NCBI GenBank assembly: GCA_037074615.1
Contig: CM073570.1
Coordinates: forward strand, 17,084,185-17,148,184
Reading direction: 5' to 3'
Length of the DNA: 64,000 nt
Source of the DNA: Leucaena leucocephala
Lineage: Eukaryota > Streptophyta > Magnoliopsida > Fabales > Fabaceae
Positions 12,101 through 25,926 of this stretch are shown piece after piece; positions within the stretch are counted from its first letter, which is position 1; each line of letters begins with the position of its first letter. Position numbers and translations under genes: made by a program. The notes under the pieces were generated by a model, which had not been told where the DNA came from, searched no databases, and worked only from the letters and a program-made list of their open reading frames with translations.

Positions 12101-13071
12101 CCCATGTTACACACTTTACTCATGTGTGATTGGGGTAGATTTTAGGTTGGGAAAACTCTCTGAGTTTTGCTCTTTTTGCTTAAACAAACTTTCTCTTCTC
12201 TTATCCAGTGTGTTTTTATTGTGTATCAGAGACTTATATCTAGTAATGGTACTAGACCATCAAGTGGATACCTGAAACAAGTGAATGATATTAAGTACGC
12301 CTGAATTCTTACAAAGCTAAAAAAATTAATTTTTTAATCAAATTACCAAATTAAAGCTTATAGAGGAGTAGTTTTTCTTTTCCTTAATAAAGATTCAATT
12401 ATAAACGTGGATTTTGAATTGTAAATATCACTTATGTTATGAAAGAAAATTATAATAAACACCTTAATATTTTGTCCCTTTCTCATACCCTTCAGCTCAT
12501 GCTAATTTGGGCTTTTGGTAGGTATGAATAGTATGAAGTATTTCCTTTCCAATAAAACTAAAAACGAATGCCTAATTTGTATTTGTTATTATCACCAAAT
12601 ATTTTAATTATTTTTTCACTCAAGAGCATGAGTATCAGTTTTTATTCATGAAATGTTTTTCCTCTGAATTAAAACAAGGGGAACTGGTTGATCAAAGCCT
12701 TTTTTTGTTTATTTAAAAGGGAGTTGAGTTCACTTACTATCTAAATACATGATAAACTTTCATTTTCTCTTAAATAATATCAATATTGGATAAGGCAGAT
12801 TGTCAATTATCCTCAAGTATAAATTTAGGTACCTATGAACTAGAATGATTATCTAAACACTGTAATTAGACTCATAATAAAATATCACTCCCTAAAAATT
12901 GAATACGCTATAAATAGTTATATATTTTACCCATTCGTCAACTGAAGACGATAGGTGATTGATCAAAGCTTAAGGTTGAGAGAGAGCTTTGCAAGTTGAT
13001 CCGCACAATGATTATAAACATGTCACCTTCAAACGGTAATAGATGACCATGTAATTTATTTCTAAGGGCCT
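9144..13071. other. Intergenic, no genes recognised
   Basis: Nearly 4 kb of AT-rich sequence. It contains a (GA)n tract at about 11008-11028, a short gattcc tandem at 11800-11821 and a decayed copy of repeat family R1 at 12785-12957. Short open frames near 11372-11686 and 12063-12275 show no family resemblance and no supporting splice structure. Confidence 0.5.
12785..12957. repeat. Dispersed repeat family R1, decayed copy
   Basis: It aligns by eye with 8755-8925: ggcagattgtcaattatcct, then ggtacctatgaactagaatg, then a tatcactccctaaaaattga segment. It lacks the gactcacccacgatct end. Divergence is clearly higher than between the other two copies. Confidence 0.5.
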
Positions 13072-13670
13072 GTTTGGAAACAACTTAAATATAGGTTTTA
13101 AAAGATATTATGACCTAAATTTCGATTTGAGAAAATTTTAAAACAAACAGTCATATTTGTCTCAAAAGGCTTTTGGACTAAATCATGGTTTAAAACTAAG
13201 ATTTTTGATAAGTTATTAAGACTAACTTTTAGAATAATAAAAGAGTTTATGGACTACCCATTTACTATTTGACACTTATTTTTTCTTACTCTCTCTCCTC
13301 TTCTCACTTCTCTCTCTTCCTCCTCCCCATCCTCCTCCCTCCTCCTCCACCACCACCGTCACCATCATCTTCCTCCTCCTCCTCCACAGTCACTTCTCTA
13401 GCTCCGTCTTCTTCCGCTGGTGAGAGATAGATGAGAAAGAGGGAAGAGGAGAGAGATAAAAATATTTTTTTATCTCATACCCTTTTTAGTAATTTACTAA
13501 TCCTAAAAGTCATTTTGATAATAATAACTATACAAATACTTATTTATCTATAACCATATTTTTTCTATAAGGTCTTATCCAGAAGCTTTTTTCAAAAAGT
13601 TATCTAAAAGTCCATTTTTTTCTATAAATTATTTTCTAAAAATCTATCCAAATACGTACTAAACACTAAA
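13072..13670 (+). mobile_element. MITE family F, copy 1
   Basis: The element starts with gcctgtttggaaac and ends with tatccaaatacgtact, giving inverted gtttgga/tccaaa ends. It carries the family's internal landmark agtttatggactacc followed by a pyrimidine-rich tctctcctcttc tract. Related copies lie at 40430, 44010, 44525, 44985, 46840 and 60045. The CT-rich tract here is expanded with cctcctcc and ccaccaccacc repeats. No transposase is encoded, so I infer a non-autonomous DNA transposon. Confidence 0.65.
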
Positions 13671-14234
13671 TATGAGTATAACATAGAGGCGCAGAGTGCT
13701 GTTTTTTTAGTTAATTGATTTATTTCATTAGAATCCATTTAGTTAATTGATTTATTTCAAACCCAAAAATATATCTTTGAAGTGTCTTATAAAAGTTATT
13801 TTAGTAATAATTTCTTAATTTACAGGCATTTCTAAAAATTTTATTGAACTGATGAAATATAAAGGCGTAATACACAAGGGTGGGCATCATCATATATTTA
13901 TTTTACCTAAGAATTTATTCTCATCATATGGGAAACTCGTTTTGGATCCACGCTAACCAGCCTTGTGTCCACTCAATAAATTCTTAGGTATTAACAGTGA
14001 AATAGTTCACTAATCACTATGCATGCTTCATTAAGCAGAAATTAATCGTGTGACTAGATTTTGATATGCATGCCAGCTAATTATGTTGACGTGGAAGGCC
14101 ACATTGCGCCAATGATGCGCAAACAAGTGGATCATATCCTTTCACTTATGAACAAGACAAACAATATCATTTATTTATATTTACAATGAAACGTGCATCT
14201 AATAATAATTTAAATCTGCTTGGCTAATGAGAGT

Positions 14235-14415
14235 TATACAGATAATAAGTGTCTCATATCTTACAAGAATATTAGTTCGATTTTCGCTATCGTTATGAGG
14301 GCTTTTTTAGCATGCGATCTCATAAGTCCTCTATAAACACTCTCTAAACACTGTGATTATGCCATAACTTTAGGGACCTATATCAAATCTACCTAAACTT
14401 TCATGTACTAAAAAG
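14235..14415. repeat. Dispersed repeat family R2, copy 2
   Basis: Landmarks are tgagggcttttttagcatgc, gatctcataagtcctctata, a ctgtgattatgccataactt segment, and acctatatcaaatctaccta followed by aaaaagaat. The order matches the copies at 8060, 52965 and 58870. Confidence 0.55.
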
Positions 14416-17400
14416 AATCCGTTTGGAAAGACTATAAAATATAAAATTAGTTAATTTTCTAATTTAGCTTTCAATGCAATTTCAGATATCCAAGTCAAAA
14501 TGAAGCTGCGTTTGTTTTTTAGTGAAGAAAAAATGTCCAAAAGAAACTACTTCCTCAAGAACGGGACTGAACGCCAAAAACTCACACGAGAAGTCGATGG
14601 TCCATTCATATATGTTAGCTTCAAACAATGCTAACATATTTTCTCATGGAATGATTATATGGGGTTGGCTCATAAGAGATATATGTATGATATTTCAATA
14701 GCAAGCTTTTTGTAAGGCCATGGTTTCACAACCAGGTTTACTTGATTGATACCCTATATGGAGCTCAAAATTCAGTGTTTAAATTGCAGGTTTAGAGGTT
14801 GGTAATAATTTTTTAGTCGATTAGATAGTATATGTTTCAAAATATCTTATTATTCAAGATATTTAATTTAAAAATCTAATTCCTGAGGTTAATTAATCGT
14901 CAATGCCTAAGGAATAAGTTTTCTTATGTTTTATTTTTGTAGGAATCATCATTAAAATATAATACCTCAACTTTTCTTTAATTTAAATTTAAGAATTCAA
15001 ACGTGTCTTCATTTTGACGCCAATTTTCTGTGCTCTTTTATCAATAGTTATAACCGCAGGTTGGCATGCTGCGCTATGATCACTTACTTTCCCATATGTG
15101 GGTGTTTAGCTTCATCAGTAATCTTTGATGAGGTTATATGTAAGAAGCCATATTGATTGTTTAATGTTTATGAATGGTAAGGAGAAGCTGGGGATCTGCG
15201 TAATGATCAATTCAACTTGGTCATGCTCATGCAACCTGCTAAGGATCCAGAAATCCACAGGTAAGCAAAACCCACAATTAACAGTTGTTTACCCAGAAAC
15301 AAAGTATACAGTTCCCTGCATCGATTGCATATATATAAGCTGTAATGCACAACGCAACTTCATGATTTGCTTTTTTCGCTTGGGCTAACTATGAACCTGC
15401 AATTAGTACAGCATATGAATTTGATACACAATCACACTCTTACGACTGAAACTCAATTGACCGTTCATCTGCATCTACACAGATCTATTAAAGATATAAC
15501 TGAGGAGATTCGCGACTTAAATTAATAATTAACAGATAACAACTTTAAAAATCGAGGTTTTATTCTCTCAAGAAGCATAGAAATAATTAATTTGCAATTA
15601 CTGCTTTTCAAATTTATTAACACCTTCACTCATTTGTTCCCTAGTTTAGAGGAAAACCCACCCTCTTGTAACCTGTGCAACCGCAGTTTCAATTTTTTGT
15701 AGGATTTGTATTTCTCCTAAGTTATGGAGTGTGGTAATGCCATTTTATCGTAAAGAGTAATCAACACAACATCGCATGTACCTGATAGTAAATATCAATT
15801 ACCATAGAGTACATTATTATACATATTCAGTTTCTGTGAGACGTGACCTGGTTATATATGATAGAAATAAAGGAATAAGCTTAGCGAGTTAAAATGAGAC
15901 GAGATGAAAGTGTGAGTGACGATTTTTTTTTTTTAAAGAAGAAAATGAAAAGAAAGGAAAATGGGACAGGGGAGGGTTGTGAGAGAATGGAGAGGGAAAA
16001 TAATAGAGGGAAGGGAACGGTGAAAAGGGGCAGGCTAGGGAGCTAAATGATAGATGGATGGGATGGTCCTACTAGACTGACACCTCTACGTCGAGATTAA
16101 GGAATACAATGATCCTAAAACATTAACGGTGGGACCTCACGCTCCTTCTCCTGTTCCCCATCCCCATCCAACCAAACCAGTTATGTTCCTCAATTCTCTT
16201 CCCTATGCATTGTCTTTCACAACATTACTCACTCTTCTCATAAAGTTTATGAATGTGTGCCATTACAATGGTAAAAGAGAGAGAGTGATGGAGAAAGGAA
16301 GAAGGAAAAACAAGGTACGTACGTAGCTTAGCTATGTAGTATTAGAATTGGACATATTTTTGGGGAGTTAGTTTCTGCATATGGCTCTCAAGTCACATGC
16401 GTGATGGGGCTGCTGCCTCATTTATGGCTCTGACACGGCCCTCTCTCGTCTCTTTCGTGTCTGCTTCTTCCCCAGCCAAGCAAAGCAAAGAGCATCCTCT
16501 TTTCCATTTATGATGATTCATTCATATTTACCCCCTCAGCCAGCTTCCCCAGTTTCTTATTACTACTTTTGCTGGCTCTCCTTCATTCATGAATAAGAGG
16601 AGGAGGAAGGTTCGTTAACTTCGGGATTTGAAGCCATGACCTTTATTAGAATCACCAAATATGTAGTAATTTTTTTTCAAATGTTGATAAGGGGGGCCAG
16701 CAGCATTGAATGTTGGCGAAGAGAGGCCAAAAGTACAGAAGAAAAGAGGATAGTGTTTGGGTATGGGAACAAACACACGGCTCGAGGATCACGCACCAAT
16801 TATTTCAACCTGCCACTCTCACTCCTCTTTTACTTTTCACCCCTTCCAACTCTGCTTCTTCTCCACCTCATACATTCCTTATCCCCATCTCCGCCATCGT
16901 CCGAGTTTTTCCCTTTTGTTTCCAAAAAGAAAATGTCATGGGAAAGATATGGCTAGGGAAAAGTTGACTTGGGCCTGTGTTTTCTTAAACATAACGGAGA
17001 TAATGGTATTTATAAGACGCGGAGGATGGATGCTACTGGACTTCAGGCTTGTACACACATAGAATATAGAGGAGGTTACTCTTTCATTTGCATGACAGAA
17101 GCTTATATATAGCTCAACTCCACGTCATGTTGCTTCTCATGACTACTCTTCAAATTTGTGCTTCTTTCTCTCTTTCTCTTCACGCGCGCGCACGAACGAA
17201 CATCCTTGATCCAGAAAACAAGCATTTTTTACCAAAAGAATTTACTATGTTCCAATCATTAATTAGCGTATACCTTGTTTGACAGTCTGTATTTTCTTCC
17301 AATTTTTGGCTTAATATCCCCCCCCCCCCCTTTTCTCTTCATTCTTACCCGGTGACCTCAAATCATTATGCGCACGCATCGCTTCTGTCTTTGTCCTTAG

Positions 17401-19392
17401 TACGTATGTTTGTCACCTGCGGATTTTGGTAATATTGCTAATTTTATGACAATATAATATATGTTCTGAAAATGAATGGAGGTCATCCCTATTACATTTT
17501 TCAAAAAATTTGCTCAAGATGTCGAAAATCTCTCTACGTCTTTTGAGATAATAATAGTCTGAGTGTATTCCTACTTACTTATGATTAAATACCCATGATT
17601 AAATATAGAATTTAAAAATTATCTGCTTTTACAATTTTTTCTTTTTAGAGATTTACCACTTATATATCAAAATTTATTACGTTTTATTAGATATTTACTA
17701 TAAAAATAATATAATTAATAACTATATTTTTAAAATTTTAAACATGTTAAAATAAATTAATTTTTTTAAAATTTAATAATTTTGTAACAAAATTTACAAC
17801 ATCTTATTAGATATTTATTAAAAAAGTAATATAACTGAAAACTATTTTTTTCCAAATATCAATAATGTTATAAGTAATGTATATGGCTCATCTTATATTT
17901 TATGTAATTTTTTATTATCTTTTTATTTTACAATTCTACTGGTGCATGGACTTGAAATTCAAGTACAATTTTGAGAACAAATCACTGTATTTAAAGAGGT
18001 TAACTGAAAACAGTGTTACTCATTAAAATTGACCATAAACAATGCCCACTTTCTAAACTTTATTCAGACGTACCAGCAACAAAAATTACATACCACGTCC
18101 ATATTTTATCAGATTTGAGTTTTTATATTAAAAATAATAAAAAGAAATAAAGAAATAGCATGATCATGATATTCAAATAAACTAAGAAAAAAAAGACCAT
18201 ATCAAATATTATTTTTTATGAGTTAAGAAAATTAAATAAATAAATTAATTATAATTACTATAATAATTAATTGATTAATTTAGATATATTAAAAAATATA
18301 TAATATAAATTTATTTTAATAACTTATATTTAGTTATTATTAACTGATTTATTAAAATTTAATTAATTTTTATATTGATTACAAATTAATAAAAAGTATT
18401 AACTTAAAAATGTTTGAATTTAAAGTTTCTATGTATGGCCATCTACTCTTAGTAGTAAAACAAAATTATATTAGTCAAACCATATTGTTATACTTTTTTA
18501 TAGCCAAAATTTCATACCTTTTACCTATACAATCTAATTTAAATAATTTCATACCTTTTACCTATACAATCTAATTTAAATATTTTAATTTTTGTAAGTG
18601 GTAAGGGTAAAGAAGAAATGTAAATTTAAAGATAAATAGAGAGGGAGAGGGGCTATATGTCACGAAAAGTAGCGTGTTCTCCGGTAGAAAGGACGAGGGC
18701 GCAGAAAGCTGTTGGTTTGACACGTAGGATTGTTATTCACCGTCAGATGAAAGAATTGAGATGAGATGAAGGACCAGAATGGATTGGGAATGGGAGAGAG
18801 AAGTTTTTGTCATGGAGTTAACAAGAAACAAGGCAGAGAGGGTTACAGACACAAAGGAAAACTGCACAGAATCAGAACTAAACATATCCAAAAGAAAAAA
18901 ACAAAGGAAAAGAAAAAGGAAAATCTCAGAAACTGTGCGCGGCTGAGGAATCAGAAAGAGAAAGAGAATGGGAGGGTTTGTTTTTGGAGACTTAAATTAA
19001 ATTGAAGGAGCATCAGCAGAGTTTGCAGAGAGGAACAGAATGGGCATGGCGGCGTTGCAGTCGCAGTTGCAGCTACACCTTTTTCCCTCTTTGTAATTTT
19101 CTTCTGTTTCTCCTTTTATTCTTTCCTCCAAGGCCCCATAAGCTCCTTTAATTCCCTCTTCGATTCTATACCTTTTCCTCCAAAAACCGTCTTTGACAAA
19201 ATAATCAGGACTCAGGCGAGAGAGATCAAGGACGGTGCAACCAAAAAAAGTATACTGGAGTTTCAACGACATCTACAATTGGTCTTCCTTCCATCACACT
19301 CCCAATTCGATCCCACCTATTGTTTTCGAGCTCTCTGATATGGATTATCGCTCACAATTGAGTGGTGGGTCAGGCTTAGAGGCGGTAAATCA
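14416..19392. other. Intergenic and upstream region of the SHI-related gene
   Basis: About 5 kb with no recognised gene. The stretch 15900-17300 is less AT-rich, with long purine and pyrimidine tracts, and could hold distal regulatory DNA or a non-coding transcript. Open frames there on the plus strand overlap each other and resemble no family. A C13 run lies at 17318-17330 and a perfect 37-bp duplication at 18508-18581. Purine-rich sequence at 18760-19010 leads into the probable 5' UTR of the SHI-related gene. Confidence 0.45.
18508..18581. repeat. Perfect 37-bp tandem duplication
   Basis: Two adjacent identical copies, each containing catacctttt followed by acctatacaatctaattt, at 18508-18544 and 18545-18581. 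Perfect identity suggests a recent event in otherwise diverged AT-rich DNA. Confidence 0.85.
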
Positions 19393-20814
19393 ATGGCGGG
19401 TTTATTCTCACTAGGCGGTGGAGGTAGAGGAACGAGCCAGCAGCAAGAAGAAGAAGAAACACGAGGGCATCATAACCTAACCACGGAATTCCCTCCGCCC
19501 GAGACCCTATTCTGGTACAAGAACGAGGATGCATCGTCGTACAGAGGATTCGAGCCATGGAACCAGCAGCAGGTGCAGTTCATGGCGGGAGAACAAGTGT
19601 ACGATGATCCGTCGTCGTCGTCGAGATCCTCATCAGGGATGATGACGACGAGAGATCGGGGAGGAATAAGCTGCCAGGATTGCGGCAACAAAGCGAAGAA
19701 GGATTGCCCACACATGAGGTGTAGGACTTGCTGTAAAAGCAGAGGCTTCCATTGCCAAACACACATAAAAAGCACTTGGGTTCCTGCTCCCAAGCGTCGA
19801 GAGAGACCACAACAGCTCTCGGCTTTGCAGCAACACCAACTCCAACTTAACGCAGACACTCTTCCCAAAAGGCACAGGGAAATAGGTGCATACCTTAGCG
19901 TGCCCTTAGCTTGTTTTTTTTCTTTTCTTGTTCCTTGTTTTATCCACAAGCAATATTACTGATCCAGTTTCTGTTCTGCGATTCACTCCTGAGCAAAGAG
20001 AATCTTGGAGAGTGATCCAGGTGATGAGAAAGCTTTGGATGTATTATTCATTTATGCTCCCCCCCCCCCTCCCACCACCCCCCACACACCATATCGGTTG
20101 CCTGTGAAGCCGAATCCCAATCCACCCTATTACTCGTCTCTTCCCTTTTTCTTTTCCCGAAACACTGTTATTTAGTAGCCCTGATGGGTTGATTGACAGG
20201 GAAGGAACTGTTTCTCCTCTTTTCTTCGATCATTCTCTCTCCCTCACAGTCTCACTCCCTACCACTTTCTCATTCCCTTTGAAATCTGTGTGTTATTTTT
20301 TGTTTCGTTTGTTGTCATATAAATAATTGATCTTTCATATTCTGCTAACTAGCTAATCAATGGGTTTTAACTTTTGGTGGTTTTTTGTGTGACGAAATAA
20401 AAAAATGGGTTAGAGCACCAGGATTTTCCTGCAGTACTAAGCTCGCCTGTGGATTTCCGATGCGTGCGGGTGAACTCCATTGACGACGCGGACGAACAAT
20501 TTGCATACCAGACGGCGGTGAACATTGGAGGGCATGTGTTCAAAGGAATTCTGTACGACCAAGGTCCTGAATATAATTACACAGCAGCTGGAGATGTGAG
20601 CGCCCACGCCGGCGTAGGCGGAGTTCAACCATTAAACCTCATGGCCGGTGCCCCCAGCGGCGCGTCTGTTTTGGGCGCGAGCTCAATAAGTGTCGGTGCC
20701 ATGGTTTCTCCAAGTGGGGCACTTGGGGATCCTTCTTTGTATCCAGCTCCATTTGACCCCTTCATGGCTGGAGGCAGTGGTACGCAACTCTTCCCTCACT
20801 CAAGATCTTCATAA
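19393..20814 (+). CDS. SRS: SHI-related sequence (SRS/STYLISH family) transcription factor
   Basis: Two exons, 19393-19885 and 20414-20814 (TAA), join in phase to give 297 residues. The start MAGLFSLGGG is typical of the family. The RING-like zinc finger spans about residues 94-124 (CQDCGNKAKKDCPHMRC then RTCCKSRGFHCQTH) and is followed by the basic segment KSTWVPAPKRRER. Exon 2 carries the IGGH domain at about 200-217 (VNIGGHVFKGILYDQGPE), preceded by FRCVRVNSIDDADEQFAYQT. The carboxy-terminus LYPAPFDPFMAGG also fits the family. SRS proteins are nuclear activators that bind ACTCTAC-like elements and promote local auxin synthesis during gynoecium, stamen and lateral-root development; that is family knowledge. 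The acceptor chosen (gttag at 20409-20413) is the one that keeps the frame. No defect is visible. Confidence 0.93.
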
Positions 20815-23800
20815 ATAGGAACAAGAAAAAGGTTAACAGTGCATTCCAGCTTCTTCTCTCTGTTTGATATTTCTGTTGTAGTAAAATTTGACACCTGTAT
20901 AAGTAGCCGGAGAGAGATAAAAAGAGAAACAAGAATCAGGTCAAAATTAAGCAGAGAAAATATTGTAGACCATTTTTTTAATGCAAATTTCATATCTACT
21001 TGTAATGTGTGGTGAGTGTAAGTGCGTCATTCATCTTCAATTTTCTTCACACTTTTTGCACTTGGAAGCTGCATTTTTCCAGTTTTCCGTATTTGGACGA
21101 AACCCATAGAGAACTTTTCTCGTTTCATATTTGGCTATGGCCTCTCAACGATGTAGGAGCAGCATTCAAGTTTAAAAGGTGAAAGATCTCTCCACCTATT
21201 CCCATGTGAAATTATGTGGTTCCATTATTATTCAATAAAAAACTTTGCATACATAGATGTGACGTTCATTAAGAAACTGGAAAGATTGGTGATCAATATG
21301 CTAAACGCTAGCCATCTCATTTAATTAACATGCAGCCAAGTATGCGTATATAGGGGAAACACTACATATTATATCTAAGTAAAGTGTACATTATATATAT
21401 GGTATATATGAAATTATACACACACACACACACACACTTGTGAGATTTTCTTGAACCAAGTTCAAGAAAACTCCAGGCCAGAAAGAAAGGTCCAAGAAAA
21501 CTATGCATAAGTGGAAAGGGAAAGGCTCTAGCTAGCTTGTAAGATATATCAGAAATTTCAGAAGCAAGTTGGCGCAGCATGCATTCTCAACCTCATGAAT
21601 AGCCCCATAGTACTTTATTCTCTGCGACAAGTAATTTTTTTGATACATATACGTGCGAAAATATATTAATTGGCTTTGGCATTCTTTCTTTTAACTTGTA
21701 TAGACGTACAGGATCTGCTGATAACTTGCTAGCATAAAAGTCAAAACTATAATATTGTGAACCACAAAATATGTTGTGTGCATGTATGCTCGCATGTGTA
21801 TTTACATCAATAAATCATATATTCTAAAAGCTAGCTTAGAAATGAGAATGACAAGATATAATATTGTTATATGGGTTTGTGTTTGTGTGAGAGAGTGAGA
21901 GCATTTATTTTAAGTAACTATTTAAGCTAAAGAGATGCACTTGAATTTGGAGAGCAAGCTAGTAGGGTCATGGTATATATTTGCATTTATATATTACTAT
22001 GGATGGATGGCATGAATTTCTCACAGGAAAATGTTAACATGTCATGAAGACATTGCATTCTTCTTGACGTATAGAGGGTATGGATTTCCACTTGTGCAAA
22101 GCATTATGGTTAGCTTAATGTTTTGAGAAATATTATATGTTAATACAGTTGGTTTAATTCCATGGACTCAACAAAAGTAAGAAGATGAAAGTTGAAAACG
22201 GTAGAGAAATTGAAGTCAGGCAGGCATTCATGCATGTGTTCACATATATGATACACAAGAGCTTCACAATTTTCAGTCCTCCACTTCTCATCACCTCCTT
22301 TAGTCACTTTAACAAGCACTATCATCAATGTCTCAGTGTAGGGCAAGAAGACCATTAAAACCCAGCCATTTGTGTATCTTTTTGAATAATTACCGTGACG
22401 ATTGGATTTCACATGCAGAAGAGGCTTACTTAGATAGCTAAGGGAAAGAAGACAATTAAATATCTCAGTTCTTTAATATTCCCATTCAGGTGATGGAAGT
22501 ATCTGTGGGGAGAGCTAGTAACTTGTATAGATAGTCTTTTTAATACAAATGAAAACCACAAGTTTGAGAAAAGGAGAAAAAGGTATACCCTATAGATAGA
22601 ACTTTGACAACTTCTATACGCCATTTCTAGCGCTGTCTATGTATAGATAATTGATGGGGGATTCACTTTGAACGACGTAGCCAACGTTAACTAGGCGCTA
22701 CGTATCTGAAATTGGAGTATGTGTGTTGTTCAAGGTAGCATTGAGCGGCATGCATGGTGATATTTTGACACTTTGAAGGTACTACTTTTCGCTGTAAATG
22801 ATTGCCCCAATGTGTAATATTTAGGTAATCGAGGAAAGACTTGTGCGCTAATTGCTGTGACATCTTTAACGTAACCTGGAGGATAATATTGGGTAAATAT
22901 TAATTGATCAGGTGCTGCAGAATACCGTTTATCATCTCAATAACATATAAATAAATTAGAACAGCTCAATCACAATATCATCCTCTCAACTCAATTCCCA
23001 CTCTCTAATTCATGTTAGGGTGACTGCAAAATTATTGGTAGATCTGTTTGTCCACATATAATCTCTTATACGTTGTTCATCATATGCTTCGGAATCAGTG
23101 CCACTGTTGCACACTGAATTTACCGTTAATCAACTCTCTCGTTTCGTTACTTTTTGAATAGCTCTCCGTCTCTCTTGACCTAGAGGTGTTTGGGACATTT
23201 TATTTTAAACTCCTTCACACCTAATACGGAATTCATCTCACATATTTATTCTGTATAACGTAAAATCTAAACATAAATTACACTGATGGAACCAAAGAAT
23301 TCCCAAGAGAAAATGACACTTAGGACCTCTATTATATAAAGTTATTAACATTGTTTTTGAAAACTATTTTTTTGTGATTCTAAAGTTTTTGTGATATTGT
23401 TTTTCCGAAAAATATGTTGTGATTTTAGAAAGGATTTGATGTAAAGCTTCAGTGATTGTTATAATTGTTTATATATCAATTCTGATTTGTAAGAATTTAT
23501 AGAAGTCATTAATTTCATTTAGGATTCTTGATCATATCCCCAGTTTGAACGTAAACCTGATTGTGATTCCCAGAAAGTCGCCATGATTAGCACTTTATAC
23601 AATTTCTTATTTCTCAAAACTCAGTGTGAACAGAACTTGGTTGTCTGAGCCTGCAGAGTTGCTAAAGTGGGATGCCAATTTCCCTCAAACAAGCAATCTT
23701 AAATACTACAAGTTGCATTCAGCAATTCTTATAAGCAATGAAATCTTCATCAATCTGATCAATTGGCTGGTTCTAGCATTTTCTAGTAAATCACGCATTA

Positions 23801-25742
23801 CTTTCTTCGATTTCTTAGTGAGAATCCGTTATCATGTCTTTACTCCGAATATTTCGTTTTACTTTTGAAAGTATGATTAAAAACAAAAACGCTAGAAGCG
23901 TAAATGTGGGTTTTATCCAGCAGATCAGAGTCTCATGTTGGGACAAAGCCAGCTTTGCGGAGTACAAATATGGAAATAAGTAATATTTCAGGTCTCTCTC
24001 TCTCTCTCTCATGGCCGGGTTTTAAATTATTGAGACTACATCTCATGACGGTCTTCTAATACATATATAGATAACTATCGAAAGAAATTTCTATTCTCTA
24101 TATAGTAGCTCTCTCTCTCTCTTCTTATATGAGCCAGTTGTGAGAGGTATACGGTTCATTTTTATAAGAGTTTTTTTCATGGTTGTAAGAAAAATTATAA
24201 TATTGCTTCAATTATGATATTATGATATATATATATATATATATATATTGACTAGCCAGTCTGATTATAAGAAAAACCTAGCTAGTACCAATTTTTCTTA
24301 ACCGTAAGCAAGAGTTACAAAATTTGAAGTGTAGTTAATGCATGTTTCTAATTGTGCCCCTCATTCAAAACTACCCACTATAGAAAAGAAGATTAGTTAG
24401 AATTATTGCAACTAATGACTATCATTACTAACTGAGACATTTCAGAAAAGATTAAGAAACAATAACTGAATTTTTTAAGCTCTTGTAAAACAAATAATTT
24501 AGCTTATGTCTATATGAGAGCCATAAAGGAATGGTTGCTGAAGAGAGTAGGCAGTATTTGAAAATGAAGATAATAAGAATGGCGGGAGAGTAGGAGCTGT
24601 ATGAAAAGGGAGGCTATAGAGGGTAATGCTGTCTGCTCTTTGGGGAATAACGCATCAATGCCCTCCCTATTCCCGAGAGCCCCCATCTCTCTCATCTTTA
24701 CCAATTCCTCTCCCCCATCCCTCGTTTAATTTTCCCAACTAAAATAAATCTTCCCAACAATGACTTGTTTATAAAATCTCATGTATATATACTCGTGTTA
24801 TCAGTGCACAAGTTCCGTGCTAATATGTCATATGAACATTAGTTAGTTTAGCTGTAAGGGAGACACAATGATGAAATGGAGTGTTGGATTGCATGCGTAC
24901 AGGAGTTTATATACAATATAGTGACAGGTGTGACGGAAAAATCCTCCAGAGAAACTAAATGCGATCGATCGATCGAAGCTGTCTTACAAGGTTTCTTGTC
25001 CTGATTGAGCACTCCGTTCCTAATGAATTAGATGGTGGCAAGAGTACTGGTCTCGAAATGCTTGGAGCAGTCTCTGTATATACACGCTTTAGGGCCTGCG
25101 AGGGAACAAAAAGATGAAACTGTTCATTAAAATCCATGAAAGAGCCTCCAACCAATTATGTATGTTTGCCGAAACCCTCATCCAGAATCTGATAAACTGC
25201 ATTATTGTGATCGGAATCGCCGGCTCGGGTCGCCGACATTGATAGCAAATAAAAGGCCATGAAACACCGTGTTCTTGAATGTCTGGCGAGCATACACCTT
25301 ACATTCGTCAACTAATACTCACCATTGGAACAAAATGCAATAATACAGCCAATCCTTTATTTGCCTATAGTCACCTATATTTACGCATATTCTCTCCCCA
25401 CTTCTAATTTTACCATCTTCCTAACGTCTACCTAAATTTTATGCATGTTGAAACTTAAAGGAACAAAAAACAATGAAATAATTGATGAACATATATGTAA
25501 GCATGATGCAGAGGTAAACATGTATATATGTATTCAATTTGGGTGAGGGGTGTCCCGCGGAGGAGAAACAGAGAGCAACACCTTCTAAACCACTAGCTCC
25601 AGGGGAGACTTCAGTTGACATAATCTAAATGGGCTTGAAGAACGTTTTGGGTCATCAGGCCCAAGTTTGTAATGGCCCAGATATATTACGATTTGGTGGC
25701 CCATTTTACTTGATAGAATTCACCATATGATTCAACTTTCAA
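20815..25742. other. Intergenic, no genes recognised
   Basis: Nearly 5 kb of AT-rich DNA after the SHI-related gene. It contains an (AC)10 tract at 21418-21437, a short perfect inverted repeat at 21446-21470, a (CT)n run near 23993-24009, (AT)12 at 24225-24248 and a gatc repeat near 24961-24975. A minus-strand open frame at 24955-25150 has no ATG at its start and no family match that I recognise. Confidence 0.5.
21446..21470. promoter_or_regulatory. Perfect 11-bp inverted repeat with heat-shock-element-like spacing
   Basis: The arms ttttcttgaac (21446-21456) and gttcaagaaaa (21460-21470) are separated by caa. They contain TTCttGAA and TTCaaGAA, matching the alternating GAA/TTC units of heat-shock elements. 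There is no gene close by that it would obviously control, so a regulatory role is only a possibility. Confidence 0.25.
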
Positions 25743-25926
25743 GGACCCACGGTGTTGGTCCAAGTGACAACTGACTTGGTATCGTTTAAGTGAGATCTCG
25801 AGTTTGAGCCTTAACATATGCAGAAAATCTCTATTGAGAGACTTATCTACCATAGCTAGATACGCGACGCGGGTCAGATCCTATTTAATCGGGATAAAGC
25901 TCTGGTAAAGTAGGTGGGAAAAAAAA
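25743..25926 (+). mobile_element. tRNA-derived SINE, full-length copy on plus strand
   Basis: This 184-bp element has a box A-like ttggtatcgtttaagtg, a box B-like gatctcgagtttgagcc, the shared core gcgggtcagatcc, and gctctggtaaagtaggtggg before an A-run. A 9-bp direct repeat, aactttcaa, flanks it at 25734-25742 and 25927-25935. Length and motif order match the minus-strand copy at 8948-9131. Confidence 0.75.

Noticed and set aside
16129..17062. Several overlapping plus-strand frames upstream of the SHI-related gene
   Set aside because: They overlap one another in different frames, are low-complexity or pyrimidine-driven, and resemble no protein family.
24955..25155. Minus-strand open frame of about 65 codons
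   Set aside because: It does not start with ATG, no family match was recognised and no flanking exons could be joined.
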